The position numbers and the translations under genes were made by a program. The notes under the pieces are model-generated. The model saw only the letters and a list, made by a program, of their open reading frames with translations, was not told the DNA's origin and searched no databases. From Mauremys mutica (taxonomy: Eukaryota; Chordata; Testudines; Geoemydidae), in contig NC_059079.1 of assembly GCF_020497125.1 (NCBI RefSeq), positions 50,665,114 to 50,729,113 of the forward strand: a stretch of 64,000 nt of DNA, given 5' to 3'. Positions 47,111 to 59,329 of the stretch are shown here, piece after piece. Each line of letters opens with the position of its first letter. Position 1 is the stretch's first letter.

Positions 47111-47616
47111 TGCCCTACATTAATTGTTCTTGACAGGGTGACTAAGAAAAACATAGATAGAACTCTGTTGTGTCTCTTTACCTTCTTATCCTGTTATTTC
47201 TCTCATATTTATCTATTTCTGTTTCTCTTAACAGTTTTATCTTCCTCCTACCCCATTTTCCCCTATCTTCCGTGACTCCTCCCACCACACTCTATTTTCC
47301 TCTCCATTTTCTTCCTTTTTCTCCCTTCACTTCCTCTTCCTATCTTCTATTTGCAGATGCTTCCTTCCAGTCTTCCTCCACCCTACTACTCCTTGGTTAG
47401 AGCTCCTCCTGATTGCACACTGCTTTCTTCACTCCATTCCCCTTTATTTTATTCTATGAAAAATCAGCAGAAAAAGGAAATGGACATGATCAAACAGATC
47501 TTCAGAGATCTGAGTCAGATTCTGATCTCCGTGGCACCGGTGTAAATTCCAAGTAGATGGAATGAAGGGAATGGAATGCCACAGTTACAGGAACAACCCC
47601 TTTCAGGTCATGGAAT
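47111..47616. other. Pyrimidine-rich unassigned stretch
   Basis: 47165-47400 is strongly C/T-biased on the plus strand. The 76-codon frame through it is low-complexity. No gene assigned. Confidence 0.5.
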
Positions 47617-47735
47617 TAGGGTGACAAGATGTCCCAATTTTATAAGGACAGTCCCAATATTGGGAGCTTTTTCTTATATGCCTATTACCCCTTGTCCCCC
47701 ATTCTGAATTTTCACACTTGCTATCTAGTCATCCT
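47617..47735. mobile_element. Short MITE of about 119 bp with TA at the left flank
   Basis: Left end TAGGGTGACAAGATGTCC; right end reverse complemented AGGATGACTAGATAGC. The interior 'acagtcccaatattgggagctttttcttat' is a sequence I recognise as a short dispersed amniote MITE. Confidence 0.65.
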
Positions 47736-47859
47736 GTGTGGAATGCATGACTCAAGTGATAGGCCATCTGCCTTTACCTGTACTGGGGTGGAATCTTCTG
47801 ATTCTTCCACATTTAGACAGGGACACTACCCCCTACACAAACTGTGACCAGCATTATTC

Positions 47860-49030
47860 ATAGAATGATAGAATCATAGAATCTCAGGGTTGGAAGGGAC
47901 CTCAGGAGGTCATCTAGTCCAACCCCCTGCTCAAAGCAGGACCAAACCCAACTAAATCATCCCAGCCAGGGCTTTGTCAAGCCTGACCTTAAAAACCTCT
48001 AAGGAAGGAGATTCCACCACCTCCCCAGGTAACCCATTCCAGTTCTTCACCACCCTACTCGTGAAAAAGTTTCTCCTAATGTCCAACCTAAACCTCCCCC
48101 TCTGCAACTTGAGACCATTACTCCTTGTTCTGTCATCTTCTACCACTAAGAACAGTCTAGATCCATCCTCTTTGGAACCCCCTTTCAGGTAGTTGAAAGC
48201 AGCTATCAAATCCCCCCTCATTCTTCTCTTCTGCAGGCTAAACAATCCCAGTTCCCTCAGCCTCTCCTCATAAGTCATGTGCTCCAGCCTCCTAATCATT
48301 TTTGTTGCCCTCTGCTGGACTCTCTCCAATTTATCCACATCCTTCTTGTAGTGTGGGGCCCAAAACTGGACACAGTACTCCAAATGAGGCCTCACCAGTG
48401 CTGAATAGAGGGGAATGATCACATCCTTCGATCTGCTGGAAATGCCCCTACTTATACAACCCAAAATGCCATTAGCCTTCTTGGCAACAAGGGCACACTG
48501 TTGACTCATATTCAGCTTTTCGTCCACCATAACCCCTGGGTCCTTTTCTGCAGAACTGCTGCCCAGCCATTCGGTCCCTAGTCTGTAGCAATGCATGGGA
48601 TTCTTCCATCCTAAGTGCAGGACTCTGCACTTGTCCTTGTTGAACCTCATCATATTTCTTTTGGCCCAATCCTCTAATTTGTCTAGGTCCCTCTGTATCC
48701 TATTCCTACCAGCGTATCAACCACTCCTCCCAGTTTAGTGTCATCTGCAAACTTGCTAAGGGTGCAGTCCACACCATCCTCCAGATCGTTAATGAAGATA
48801 TTGAACAAAACCGGCCCCAGCACCGATCCTTGGGGCACTCCACTTGATACCGGCTGCCAACTAGACATGGAACTATTGATCACTACCCATTGAGCCCGAC
48901 CATCTAGCCAGTTTTCTATCCACCGTACCGTCCATTCATCCAGCCCATACTTCTTTAACTTGCTGGCAAGAATATTGTGGGAGACTGTATCAAAAGCTTT
49001 GCTAAAGTCCAGAAATAGCACATCCACTGC
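47860..49030 (-). mobile_element. CR1 LINE 3' half with reverse transcriptase, antisense, 5'-truncated
   Basis: Minus strand, 49027 to 48683: [40 protein letters not shown] and [10 protein letters not shown] (the catalytic YADD-type motif is FADD), followed by a short disrupted junction near 48690. Then 48653 to 47952 is an uninterrupted 233-codon frame with [47 protein letters not shown] and [20 protein letters not shown], ending in a natural stop. The 3' tail 'gaaggga cctcaggaggtcatctagtccaac' is at 47893-47925. It is the best-preserved CR1 coding segment here and probably among the youngest. Its endonuclease half is lost to 5' truncation at about 49030. Confidence 0.93.
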
Positions 49031-49673
49031 TTATATTAATTAATTAATATTATATTAATCAACAGCTTTCATAAAACAAGGGGTTTTATTATAATTATCA
49101 TCATCTACCAGTTGGAATAAAACATCAGTGAATAAATATGATTTTCAAACAACAAACAGCCTACAGGCATATTTAGTCTCATCTAATCTTATGCTTCCTT
49201 CCAAGCTAAGTTATATAGGCTTTCCCCTTAAGTTACAAGAACAGAACAGAAACAATTGACCTTCTCCTAACAACTTCAGATCCTCCCCTGAGTGTAAGAA
49301 TCTTTCATATTTTGAAACCCTTTTGCATGTATGTGTGTGTGGGTGCACTGCTAGTAGTATATGGAAAACTGTTAAATATTACAAGCTATCACTTTAATTT
49401 GTAAGGGGTTTCCTGGTCCTGTTTGCAGACTAAGGTTATTTAGGAAACCACCTGATCAGAGTCAGCTGCAGACAGACAGTCTAGAGAAAGATGGGTTAAA
49501 TTGTGCCTCTGATTTTAGGGAGCCTGTTTTGGTCTTTTTCTGTTTTGGGGTTCTTGTGTATTAAGGTTCTGAATTTTAAGAAATAAAGTAGTGTTAGATT
49601 GCAACATCCCAGCAGCAGTTTAATGTTTTTATTCAAACTTCTTTGTGTTTATGTTCTGAACATAACATTGCCT
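49031..49673. other. Unassigned; possible LTR end
   Basis: At 49410-49665 'aggttctgaattttaagaaataaagtagtgttagattgcaaca' looks like an R region with a polyadenylation signal, but no limits can be set. Confidence 0.3.
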
Positions 49674-50215
49674 GGGAGAGTGGGCTAAAGCCATTAAGCT
49701 TACTCACACTGGCATCATCTCAGAACAACTGTTGGGGGGCTATTAGAAAGGGGGTTCTCTTCTTGAAGTGAAGTCTACTACCCAGACAGATCCAGACAAA
49801 GTATCAATAATTATGATAGAGCACCTCCGCATTAGTCAAATTGAAGTATACTAAATTTACAACTATATATAAGATATGGTTCTTAGCCATGCCCACCTTC
49901 CAACTTACATATGCGCAGCACTCCCAAGAGATGGAAAAAATAAAGCAGAATAAAGAAGTACAGCATGACCTACCGGCTCATGCAAGTTCATTTTGGAACC
50001 CTGCAACTGACCCTATGTAATTTGATTCAAAATGTATGTAGTCTCAAACAATACACTTTCAAAATATATGCCAAGTATAAGGGTACCCACATAATCAATG
50101 CTTAAAATCAGTACAACTCTGTGAGGAGAAAATCCTCTAACATACTGGTAGGACTATTCTACTTTTCTGTGATTGGGTAAGATAAACTATCCCATGAGGT
50201 ATAATGTAAACATGC
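49674..50215 (+). repeat. Direct duplication, copy 1
   Basis: A 542-bp segment nearly identical to 55783-56323 in the same orientation. By eye there are about 14 substitutions and 3 one-base indels, roughly 97% identity. Shared limits are GGGAGAGTGGG on the left and GTAAACATGC on the right. No coding content. Confidence 0.9.
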
Positions 50216-50685
50216 TTCCCTGTAATATGAAAAGTTTCAGAGTAATTGCAAAGCAAAGAAGTAGGACACTGTTAATTTAATTGTTAAGAGATAAGTGTGA
50301 TCAAAGCTGTAGAATATGAACTGCATCCTTGAATGCAAGCAGCTTCATTTAGGAAATGGAGTTAACAAATAAGCAAATATATACATTGGTATATACAGTA
50401 TATATTGATTTACAGTATGCCTTATATTCAAGTCTCCTCCATTACATTTAATAGCCAGCTTTCTTCTGTCTTTCCTTTCTGACTCCACACCATTGCTAAG
50501 AAATATGTGATTGAGATAATCATATTATCTTCCATGAGTGCTGCAGTCTACTTAACTGAGAAAGCTATGCACAATAGCACAGTGCCGCTACTGCTGACAT
50601 AGGATTTAGCTGGAACTGATTCCCTTGGGAACAACTCAATCTCCTCACTACTGAGCCAAGAATGCTACTAGAGCCTCCCTTGAGA
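50216..50685. other. Unassigned sequence
   Basis: Nothing recognised between the duplication and the CR1 element. Confidence 0.5.
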
Positions 50686-50687
50686 TA

Positions 50688-51480
50688 GTGCTCGGGGTGT
50701 GCTACAGACCGCCGGGGTCTGATTTGGATAGGGATAGAGACCTCTTTAATGTTTTTAATGAAGTAAACACTAATGGGAATTGTGTGATCAAGGGAGCCTT
50801 TAACTTCCCAGATGTAGACTGGAGGACAAGTGCTAGTAATAATAATAGGGCTCAGATTTTTCTGGATGCAATAGCTGATGGATTCCTTCACCAAGTAGTT
50901 GAAGAACCACCAAGAGGGGATGCCATTTTAGATTTGGTTTTGGACCTCATAGAAGAAATGGTTGTAGGGGACAACCTTGGTTTTAGTGATCATGAACTAA
51001 TTCAGTTCAAACTAGATGGAAGGATAAACAAAAATAGATCTGGGACTAGGGTTTTTTATTTCAAAAGCGCTAAATTTAAAGAATTAAGGAAATGATTTAG
51101 GGAAGTAGATTGGACGGAAGAACTTGTGGATCTAAAGGCGGAGGAGGCCTGGAATTACTTCAAGTCAAAGTTGCAGAAACTATCAGAAGCCTGCATATCA
51201 AGAAAGGGGAAAAAATGATAGGCAGGAGTTGTAGACCAAGCTGGATGAGCAAGCATCTTAGAGAGGTGATTAAGAAAAAGCAGAAAGCCTACAAGGAGTG
51301 GAAGATGGGAGGGATTAGCAAGGAAAGCTACCTTATTGAGGTCAGAACATGTAGGGATAAAGTGAGAAAGGCCAAAAGCCATGTAGAGTTTTCCCTTGCA
51401 AAGGGAATTAAAACCAATAGTAAAAGGTTCTATAAGAAGAAAACAAAGAAAGAAGTGTGAATGCTAAACACTGAGGATTG
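50688..51480 (+). pseudogene. CR1 endonuclease C-terminal part and linker
   Basis: 50688-51092 encodes LGVCYRPPGSDLDRD, IKGAFNFPDVDW (the catalytic-loop GDFN is GAFN here) and NLGFSDHELIQFKLDG (the conserved SDHxL histidine is present). An in-frame stop follows KFKELRK. The linker continues in shifted frames to about 51460. The endonuclease N-terminus, with its catalytic glutamate, is absent, so it is not functional. Confidence 0.85.
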
Positions 51481-51481
51481 A

Positions 51482-53040
51482 GTGGAGGTTAAGGATAATC
51501 TAGGCATGTCCCAATATCTAAACAAATACTTTGCCTCAGTCTTTAATGAAGAGTTTAGGGATAATGGTAGGATGACAAATGGGAATGAGGATATGGAGGT
51601 AGATATTACCACATCCGAGGTAGAAGCCAAACTCGAACAGCTTAATGGGACAAAATCAGAGGGCCCTGATAATCTTCATCCAAGAATATTGAAAGAACTG
51701 GCACATGAATCCCATTAGCAAAACATTTTAATGAATCAATAAACTCAGGGGTTGTACAATATGACTGGAGAATTGCTAACATAGTTCCTATTTTTAAGAA
51801 AGGGAAAAAAAGTGATCCGAGTAACTATAGGCCTGTTAGTTCGACATCTGTAGTATGCAAAGTAGTTAAGGACATTGAGGTCAATGGTAATTGGGACAAA
51901 ATACAACATGGTTTTACAAAAAGGTAGATCGTGCCAAACCAACCTGGTCTTCTTCTTTGAGAAGGTAACAGATTTATTAGACAAAAGAAACACAATGGAT
52001 CTAATTTACCTCAATTTCAGTAAGGCATTTGATACGGTTCCACATGGGGAATTATTAGTTAAATTGGAAAAGATGGGGATCAATATGAAAATTGAAAGGT
52101 GGATAAGGGACTGGTTAAAGGGGAGACTACAATGGGTCATACTGAAAGGTGAACTGTCAGGCTGGAAGGAGGTTACTAGTGGAGTTCCTCAGGGATTGGT
52201 TTTGGGACCAATCTTATTTAATCTTTTTATTACTGACCTTGGCACAAAAAGTGGGAATGTGCTAATAAAGTTTGTGGATGACACAAAGCTGGGAGGTATT
52301 GCTAACACAGAGAAGGACCAGGATATCATACAGGAAGGTCTGGATGACCTTGTAAACTGGAGTAATAGTAATAGAATGAAATTTAATAGTGAAAAGTGCA
52401 AGGTCATGCATTTAGGGATTATTAACAAGAATTTTGGTTATAAATTGGGGACACATCAGTTGGAAGTAACAGAGGAGGAGAAGGACCTCGGCGTATTGGT
52501 TGATCACAGGATGACTATGAGCAGCCAATGTAATATGGCCGTTAAAAAAGCTAATGCGATTTTAGGATGCATCAGGCGAGGTATTTCCAGTAAAAATAAG
52601 AAGGTGTTAGTACCATTATACAAGGCACTGGTGAGACCTCATCTGGAATATTGTGCGCAGTTCTGGTCTCCCATTTTAAAAAAGATGAATTCAAACTGGA
52701 ACAGGTACAGAGAAAGTCTACTAGGATGATCCGAGGAATGGAAAACCTGTCTTATGAAAGGAGACTCAAAGAGCTTGGCTTGTTTAGCCTAACCAAAAGA
52801 AGGCTGAGGGGAGATATGATTGCTCTTTATAAATATATCAGAGGGATAAATATCAAGGAGGGAGAGGAATTATTTCAGCTCAGTACCAATGTGGACACAA
52901 GAACAAATGGATATAAACTGGACACTAGGAAGTTTAGACTTGAAATTAGACGAAGGTTTCTAACCATTAGAGGAGTGAAGTTCTGAACAGCCTTCCAAGA
53001 GGAATAGTGGGGGCAAAAGACATATCTGGCTTCAAGACTA
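51482..53040 (+). pseudogene. CR1 reverse transcriptase, frameshifted
   Basis: Blocks in order: ASVFNEEFRDNGRMTNG near 51535, IVPIFKKGKKSDPSNYRPV near 51780, and from 51875 a 284-codon frame with [40 protein letters not shown] and IKFVDDTKLGGI (FVDD instead of FADD). Then RMKFNSEKCKVMHLG, NAILGCIRRGISSKNKKVLV and [15 protein letters not shown] frameshift near 52690 moves the thumb region (NLSYERRLKELGLFSLTKRR, about 52743-52803) into the next frame, ending near 53000. At least four disruptions. It would have copied the element's RNA at the nicked target. Confidence 0.92.
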
Positions 53041-53345
53041 AGCTTGATAAGTTTATGGAGGGGATGGTATGATGGGATAGCCTAATTTTGGCAATTATTT
53101 TGGCAATTGATTTTTGATTATTAGCAGGTAAATATGCCCAGTGGTCTGTGCCGGGATGTTAGATAGGGTGGGAACTGAGTTACTATAGAGAATTCTTTCC
53201 TGGGTGCTGGCTGCTGAGTCTTGCTCACATGCTCAGGGTTTAACTGATGGCCATATTTGGGATTGGGAAGTAATTTTCCTCCAGGGCAGATTGGCGGAGG
53301 CCCTGGAGGTTTTTCGCCTTCCTCTGTAGCGTGGGGCATGGGTCA

Positions 53346-53445
53346 CTTGCTGGCAGGTGCGGATCTAGACATTTTGCCGCCCCAAGCATGGAGGGTCCGC
53401 TGGCGAAGCCACGGGACCATGCCTGGAGCCGCCCCTGCTTGCTGG
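53346..53445. mobile_element. 84-bp internally deleted hAT element inside the CR1 3' UTR
   Basis: Element 53354-53437, flanked by the perfect octamer CTTGCTGG (53346-53353 and 53438-53445). Ends are CAGGTGCGGATCTAG and, reverse complemented, CAGGGGCGGCTCC. Removing the insert and one octamer gives a continuous CR1 3' UTR. Confidence 0.9.
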
Positions 53446-53640
53446 AGGATTCTCTGCACCTTGAGGTCTTTAAGCCACGATTTGAGGACTTCAGTAACTC
53501 TGACATAGGTTAAGGGTTTGTTACAGGAGTGGGTGGGTGAGATTCTGTGGCCTGCATTATGCAGGAGGTCAGACTAGATGATCATAATGGTCCCTTCTGA
53601 CCTTAAAGTCTATGAGTCTAATGCTAAACATTAGGAAACT

Positions 53641-54996
53641 TGCTGTGACCCTCAGAGAATCCAAATGCCAGAGGGCAAGGGGCTCACTGGTATTAGGTAG
53701 TAAGCTTCAGCTGGCCTGACTAGTTCAGCGTACCCCAACTCATTTATGTTATAATCTGTATCAAATAGGTGTCATGTAAGGTATCATTAGAAAAAAAATA
53801 ACACACTGATCATTAATATTCTTGTGTGGTGTATGTATGGTAAACACCTAAAGGACTGTATAAATGTGGAGGAAATGTGAAACTAAACTGTCTTTGAACA
53901 AGAAAAGTCTGGGAAGAGGGTAAACAGTTTTGTTTCCAGACACAGGAAAGGCCAACACCTACATCCAGGTGCAATTGTCACAGGCCCGCCAACAGCAATT
54001 CTGGGCACCGGGGCCGTCCTTAGGGGAGTGCAGGGCCTAGGGCAGAAGTGATGAATCTGTCACTTCTGGGACCAACCACGCTGGCCAATTGTGCTGGCCT
54101 GTGGGGCCCCCCAAAGCACGAGGCCCAGAGCGGCCACGACCCTGTGCACGCCTCGGAGCCCTGCGGCCCACCTGTGGCAGCCCACAGGCCCTTTTAAATT
54201 GCCCAGGTCCATGGGCAATTGCTCCCTTTCCTCACAGAAGGGGCACTGGACTTTGAGAAGGATACGTTTCAAAAGTTCTGTGGACTACAAAAGATAGTGC
54301 AAAGAACCCTAAGTTATCTTTCACCTAAGACAACAAAGGAACTGAACACTTTGAACTTTGTGTGGGAGATCCTGACCAAGAGAAAGGTCCGGCATCTTGC
54401 TGGAAGAAGGTATGGTAAGAATCCTACCTTGAACCAAAACTGTAGCTTTGTTTAGTATTATTCACTAGAAAGGGTTTTTCACTTTTATTTGTTTATAACC
54501 TTTATCCCTGATGCATGAACTCACTTAAAACCTCTCTTTTGGTAATAAACTTGTTTTATTTTTAATCTAAACCAACCCAGTGCTGTGTCTGAATCGAAGT
54601 GATTGTTAACTCCAAATCAGGCAACAAGCTGCTGTGCTTTTGTCTCTTTAAGGGAACAATGGACCTTATCACTCGTCTGGATGTTCTAGGAAACAGCTGA
54701 ACATTTCAGGGCGGATAGTTTTGAGGAAATTCTGGTGTGGGGTATGTGTTGTGGGTTATTTGCCTAATAGTAAACAAGGCTGGTGGAGACCAGAGTGTGA
54801 CAGTGGCGAAACAAGCAGGCTGCTGGAGTCAGAGTTGCTGAACTAGGGAGGCTCAACACGCAGATACTCAGTGCATGCCGGCTGCGGGCATCCAGACAGG
54901 GAACTGCAGCAACAGAGCATTTTAAGGCATTCAGGGTTACAGGACAAGTGGTAACACAATCTCTCATTGGTCTGAATTGCACCCCAAAATGTGACA
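53641..54996 (+). mobile_element. LTR-like repeat, family B, copy 1
   Basis: The distal part matches the copy at 59330-60166. Shared landmarks are 'tcacttaaaacctctct', 'aataaact(t)agttttatt...cagtgctgtgtct', 'aagggacaat.ga', 'gctgctggagtcagagttgctg', and an end ...GCACCCCAAAATGTGACA at 54996. An AATAAAC signal lies near 54545. A GC-rich insert occupies 53978-54214. No coding part. The 5' limit (TGTGACC near 53644) is tentative. Confidence 0.6.
53971..54221. mobile_element. GC-rich insertion inside LTR family B copy 1
   Basis: The 237-bp GC-rich stretch 53978-54214 is flanked by the direct heptamer GCAATTG on each side, and the LTR sequence resumes afterwards. Class unknown. Confidence 0.5.
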
Positions 54997-55782
54997 TTCA
55001 TCTCCATTACAAAGGACTGAAACATAACTCCTACTCACAACGCCAGAGAGCCAAAAGGTCAAAGTACTACAAGGGAACTTTAGTACATTTCTGTCTTATG
55101 ACAGCAAAGGCACAGCTAGCTAACAGGCCATATTCAGGTGATGCATGTTGAAGATGAATGGCCCACTTTACAATGCATCTCCCTCAGCTCATGGTTCATT
55201 ATGTTCTTTATTTTTATTGTGCAAGAGAGGCATCACAATTTAATGACCACCATCCTACGCATTTCGGCATATTCACAGTGATAAAATATCATCTATCATG
55301 TTTGATATTCCGCTTGGATGTTTCAGCCTCATTCAAAATGTAGCAAACATAATTGGAAAAATTATTAAGATTTATATGAGAGAGGCTTTTCACTGCAACT
55401 TAACTGCCTTACAGCATTTGGCTGGATGTTATTTTTACAGGTACTGTTTCATGTTTCACTTGAAATTACCCAAAATAAAATAGCCAGAGAAAATCAGGCT
55501 GATATCAGGCAAATTTCTTTTCCCTTGAAATTCACATACCATATAGGATGTTATTGCTAGGAATGAACAAATTCAATGATTTCAAGGAAGAGGCTATAGC
55601 AGCAGGAAGAAGTGACATTTAACTTGATGAGCTCAAGTAACTTCTTTCAAGTCCTGGTGCTCTTTAGTTTTAAATATGCTCTCTGGAACCGCAGAGCACA
55701 CTGTGCCCCCCAGAATGCTCTATATTTTGTTTCAGCAGTAGCTTGAAGAGCACTTAGTGGAGGACTTTATAACAAGGGAGAA
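54997..55782. other. Unassigned sequence
   Basis: Nothing recognised. Confidence 0.5.
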
Positions 55783-56323
55783 GGGAGAGTGGGTTAGAGC
55801 CATTAAGCTTACTCACACTGGCATCATCTCAGAACAACTGTTAGGGGGCTATTAGAAAGGGGGTTCTCTTCTTGAAGTGAAGTCTACTACCCAGACAGAT
55901 CCAGACAAAGTGTCAATAATTATGATAGAGCACCTCCCGCATTAGTCAAATGGAAGTATACTAAATTTACAACTATATATAAGATATGGTTCTTAGCCAT
56001 GCCCACCTTGCAACTTACATATGGGCAGCACTCCCAAGAGATGGAAAAATAAAGCAGAATAAAGAAGTACAGCATGACCTACCGACTCATGCAAGTTCAT
56101 TTTGGAACCCTGCAACTGACCCTATGTAATTTGATTCAAAATGTATGTAGTCTCAAACAATACACTTTCAAAATATATGCCAAGCGTAAGGGTACCCACA
56201 TAATCAATGCTTAAATCAGTACAACTCTATGAGGAGAAAATACTCTAACATACTGGTAGGACTCTTCTACTTTTCTGTGATTGGGTAAGATAAACTATCC
56301 CATGAGGTATAATGTAAACATGC
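55783..56323 (+). repeat. Direct duplication, copy 2
   Basis: 541 bp, about 97% identical by eye to 49674-50215, about 6.1 kb downstream. The flanks are unrelated. Confidence 0.9.
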
Positions 56324-58655
56324 AGACCTATGAACAGTAGATCCTATTGAAGTATCATGGAGGAGGAAGACGACTTTTTTTGTGTCTTAAAAGTGACTCC
56401 GGATTGAGGAAGGAGTAACATACTGAGATATTTTGCATTCTATTGGAACTAATTTGTTCATACCTAGATTCATTAACGGTAAGTCCAATAATTATTATGA
56501 TTCATATTAGAGTATATCCAGAGGTCCCAACCAGGATTAGGGCCACCTGTACTTGGTGATGCACAAAAACAGAGAAGACATGGTCCTTGCCCTTCAGAGT
56601 GGTTACCTGACGTGATGTAGATCATGTAGCACAAAAAGAAATGATATATATATAAAGGTATATATGGCTCTCTATGGCTGATGCCAAAGTTGGAGTTGCC
56701 CACTAGCAAGGGAAAAGAGCCCTCTTCCTGACCATAATACAAGAACTAGGTATGGTAGAAAGATTAGATATGATCAATCCTAAAGAACATTTCCAAAACA
56801 GGTTCAAGAACATCTCCGCTCTGATGTAATGTCTTGCTTTTTATACACAAACACACAAAAAACAGAATTATTTGAGAAGAACACATGTGAGCAGGTACAA
56901 TAGTATTCAGGTTCTTGGAATCTCTGTGACTGGATGCTACTAATTTAATGAAAACAGTAGCGGAACTCTCTTTTCGAGAGAGTGGTGTTGTTATTTTCTA
57001 AGTGTGGTAGATAATAATGTTAATTCCATCATGGCTAATTACATTCTGTCTACCAAAAGTCCACCTCTTGTTTTGAGCACATATATTGTTCCTCTTCAAT
57101 TTCTGCCCTAAACTGTTGTGCAGAGTTCTCTTGTACTTGACTAAGCTTGATGGCATTTCTCTTTGTATGTATGTAATGCATTTGGAAAACTGAAATGGGG
57201 GACACATAGAGCCCCTGCCATCTGATTAGCACAGCCCCAGGTTGCAGTGCCTCTGCATTATCTATAGAGCAAATAAAAAAATAAACATGTCTCCCATTAA
57301 TTCCCTACCCTGAAGAGAACTAATTGCATTCCCTACTTGGAGCCATCTAACAACCGTGGGGTAGTGCTCAGTCAGCAGGTACAGGAAAGCAAGCTTCCTT
57401 AATACTTTCCCCCCTTCTCAAAGTCTGCTCCATGGTGAGGGAAGAGAGATGGGACCACCAGCCTGTGCCTGCCCCTTCCAATTCTGAGGGAAGAAAGGCA
57501 ATTGGCAGGGGGCAAGACAGAGGGTGGGTAAATGAGAAAGACAGACCCTGGAATGGTGAAGAGTAGGGAATGAGGAGGGAGGGGGGAAACAAACTCCCCA
57601 CTGTAGAGGGTGGGGGAACAGAGCTCCTGATGGAGAGAGTACTCTACCCACCAATAGCAGAAAAAAACAAGCACATTATTCACCATTCTAGCTGTGAATA
57701 GTCAAACCTGAATCTTTTCATAATTACTATGCATTATTCATTTCCTCAAAACTGTGTTTGCTTTAATTATGGTTTCCAGAATATTTTTTTAAAAATAAAT
57801 AACCCAGAAAAGTGTGAAATGTGACATATCAGATCAAACTATTAGGCATGATCTGTTATGAAATATGCTGAGAAGTGAAATGACAAACTGATGCAACTGA
57901 GCAGAATGTGTCATCCTGTCTTACTGTTCTTTGTGTGTGTAGGGGAGATTTTTAGAAACCATTTTAAAATATTTAAATATAAAAACAATGATACAAAGCT
58001 AAATATAAGAATAACAATCTGTGGATAAACAACACACACACTTTAGAAAATCAAAGTCTTGGACCACTACATCACCTTCCCACACTTATCACTTCCTAAA
58101 ATATCTTGTGAACCTCTCATTTTCATATCTGTCTCCCTTTAAAGGTAAGTGTTTCCCATATCACGTGGAATTTGTCAGTGTCATCATTATCTTATGTATA
58201 AGATTAATGACATGAAGCAATTTTTGCCATATCAACATACAAGTCAGGGACACAAGACCTTTTCTACCTTCCAAACATTAAACTCTTTGCAAAACAAAGG
58301 GCAAACAAACAAGAGTTTATTTAAAAAAAAAGCCTTTTGCAGTCCCATGTACTGAAGTGGAAAATATTATTCTAGCTCACCAGGTATTTTAGGATTCCAT
58401 ACAATTTCTATAACATTTATAACATTTGAGCAAAGTTCTCTATTATTAGAGCATTGCCAAATAAAATATCCCAAATTATCAACAAAATAGATAACACTGC
58501 AAATGCACAGAATTATCCATTAACCACATTAGTCAAGCATGTGGTTAACTTTAAGCATATGAGTAGTTCCATTATCTTCAACAGGACTACTCAAATGATT
58601 AAAGATAGGCAGGTGCTTAAGTATTTTGCTAAGGGGGGAGGGGTAGACAAGAATA
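56324..58655. other. Unassigned AT-rich DNA
   Basis: A G/A-rich patch lies at 57410-57620. No domain is recognisable in short frames on either strand. Confidence 0.5.
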
Positions 58656-58656
58656 T

Positions 58657-59035
58657 ATATCATAGTTCAGAGAGACAAGGTGGGTGAGGTACTATCTTGT
58701 ATTGGACCAACTTCTATTGGTGAGAGAGACAAGCGTTCAAACGTACACAGAGCTTCTCTTTGGGTCTGGAAAAGGAACTCAGTATCACAGCTAAATATAA
58801 GGTGAAACAGACTACTTAGCATAAGTAGTTAACATGTATTTCAAGAGAACAGTCAAGGTGAATTGGCCAGTTAACACCTCTCCAGTCAGAGGGGGGAAGT
58901 AGGAAAAAAGATGAGATGGGAGTGGAATTGGTTATAGATTGTTGTAATAAGCCATAAATCTAGTGTCTCTATTCAGTACACATTTTTAGTGTCTAGCAAA
59001 GTTATGAATTTAAGCTTCCATATCATAGTCCAGTA
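58657..59035 (-). mobile_element. Penelope-like element 3' end, second lineage, antisense
   Basis: Plus strand: 'gtgaggtactatcttgtattggaccaacttctattggtgagagagacaagc' 3' UTR type sequence. From about 58935 to 59020 on the minus strand come KLKFITLLDTKN and, after a frameshift, LNRDTRFMAYYN, the very C-terminus of a GIY-YIG Penelope protein. It differs from the copy at 25888-26640. Confidence 0.75.
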
Positions 59036-59329
59036 CATTTGTTCAGTCTCTCTCAGAGCATATAACTAATTCAGATTCACACATCGCTTTTTAAGATACT
59101 GAAATGCCCATGTAGGATAAAGTAATCTCAGTAACACTGCATACATTATTGACACTAAATGAGAAGAGGCTGTTATTTTTATATCAAAAAGTGCTAGTAG
59201 ATCATTCAGATACTATGAAGAAATTAACTGCAAAGAACTTGAAATGGACATTATATTTCCAATGTTGATGGTTTCCCAAGTAAGTTAAAACCATTTGCAA
59301 GGATGGAAAGAGCTGGTTTAAATCCAGAA

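Larger units (their letters stand above)
50686..53640 (+). mobile_element. Near 3-kb CR1-type LINE, sense, 5'-truncated
   Basis: It starts inside the AP-endonuclease domain and runs through the reverse transcriptase to a 3' tail ('agatgatcataatggtcccttctgaccttaaagtctatgagtc', about 53575-53620). Its 3' UTR is interrupted by an 84-bp hAT element. It belongs to a different CR1 lineage from the antisense copies, judged by its tail and protein. Confidence 0.92.

Noticed and set aside
47165..47400. Polypyrimidine tract and 3' splice site of an exon (…TTTGCAG|ATG)
   Set aside because: The bias extends over 230 bp, the following frame is low-complexity, and there is no partner exon.
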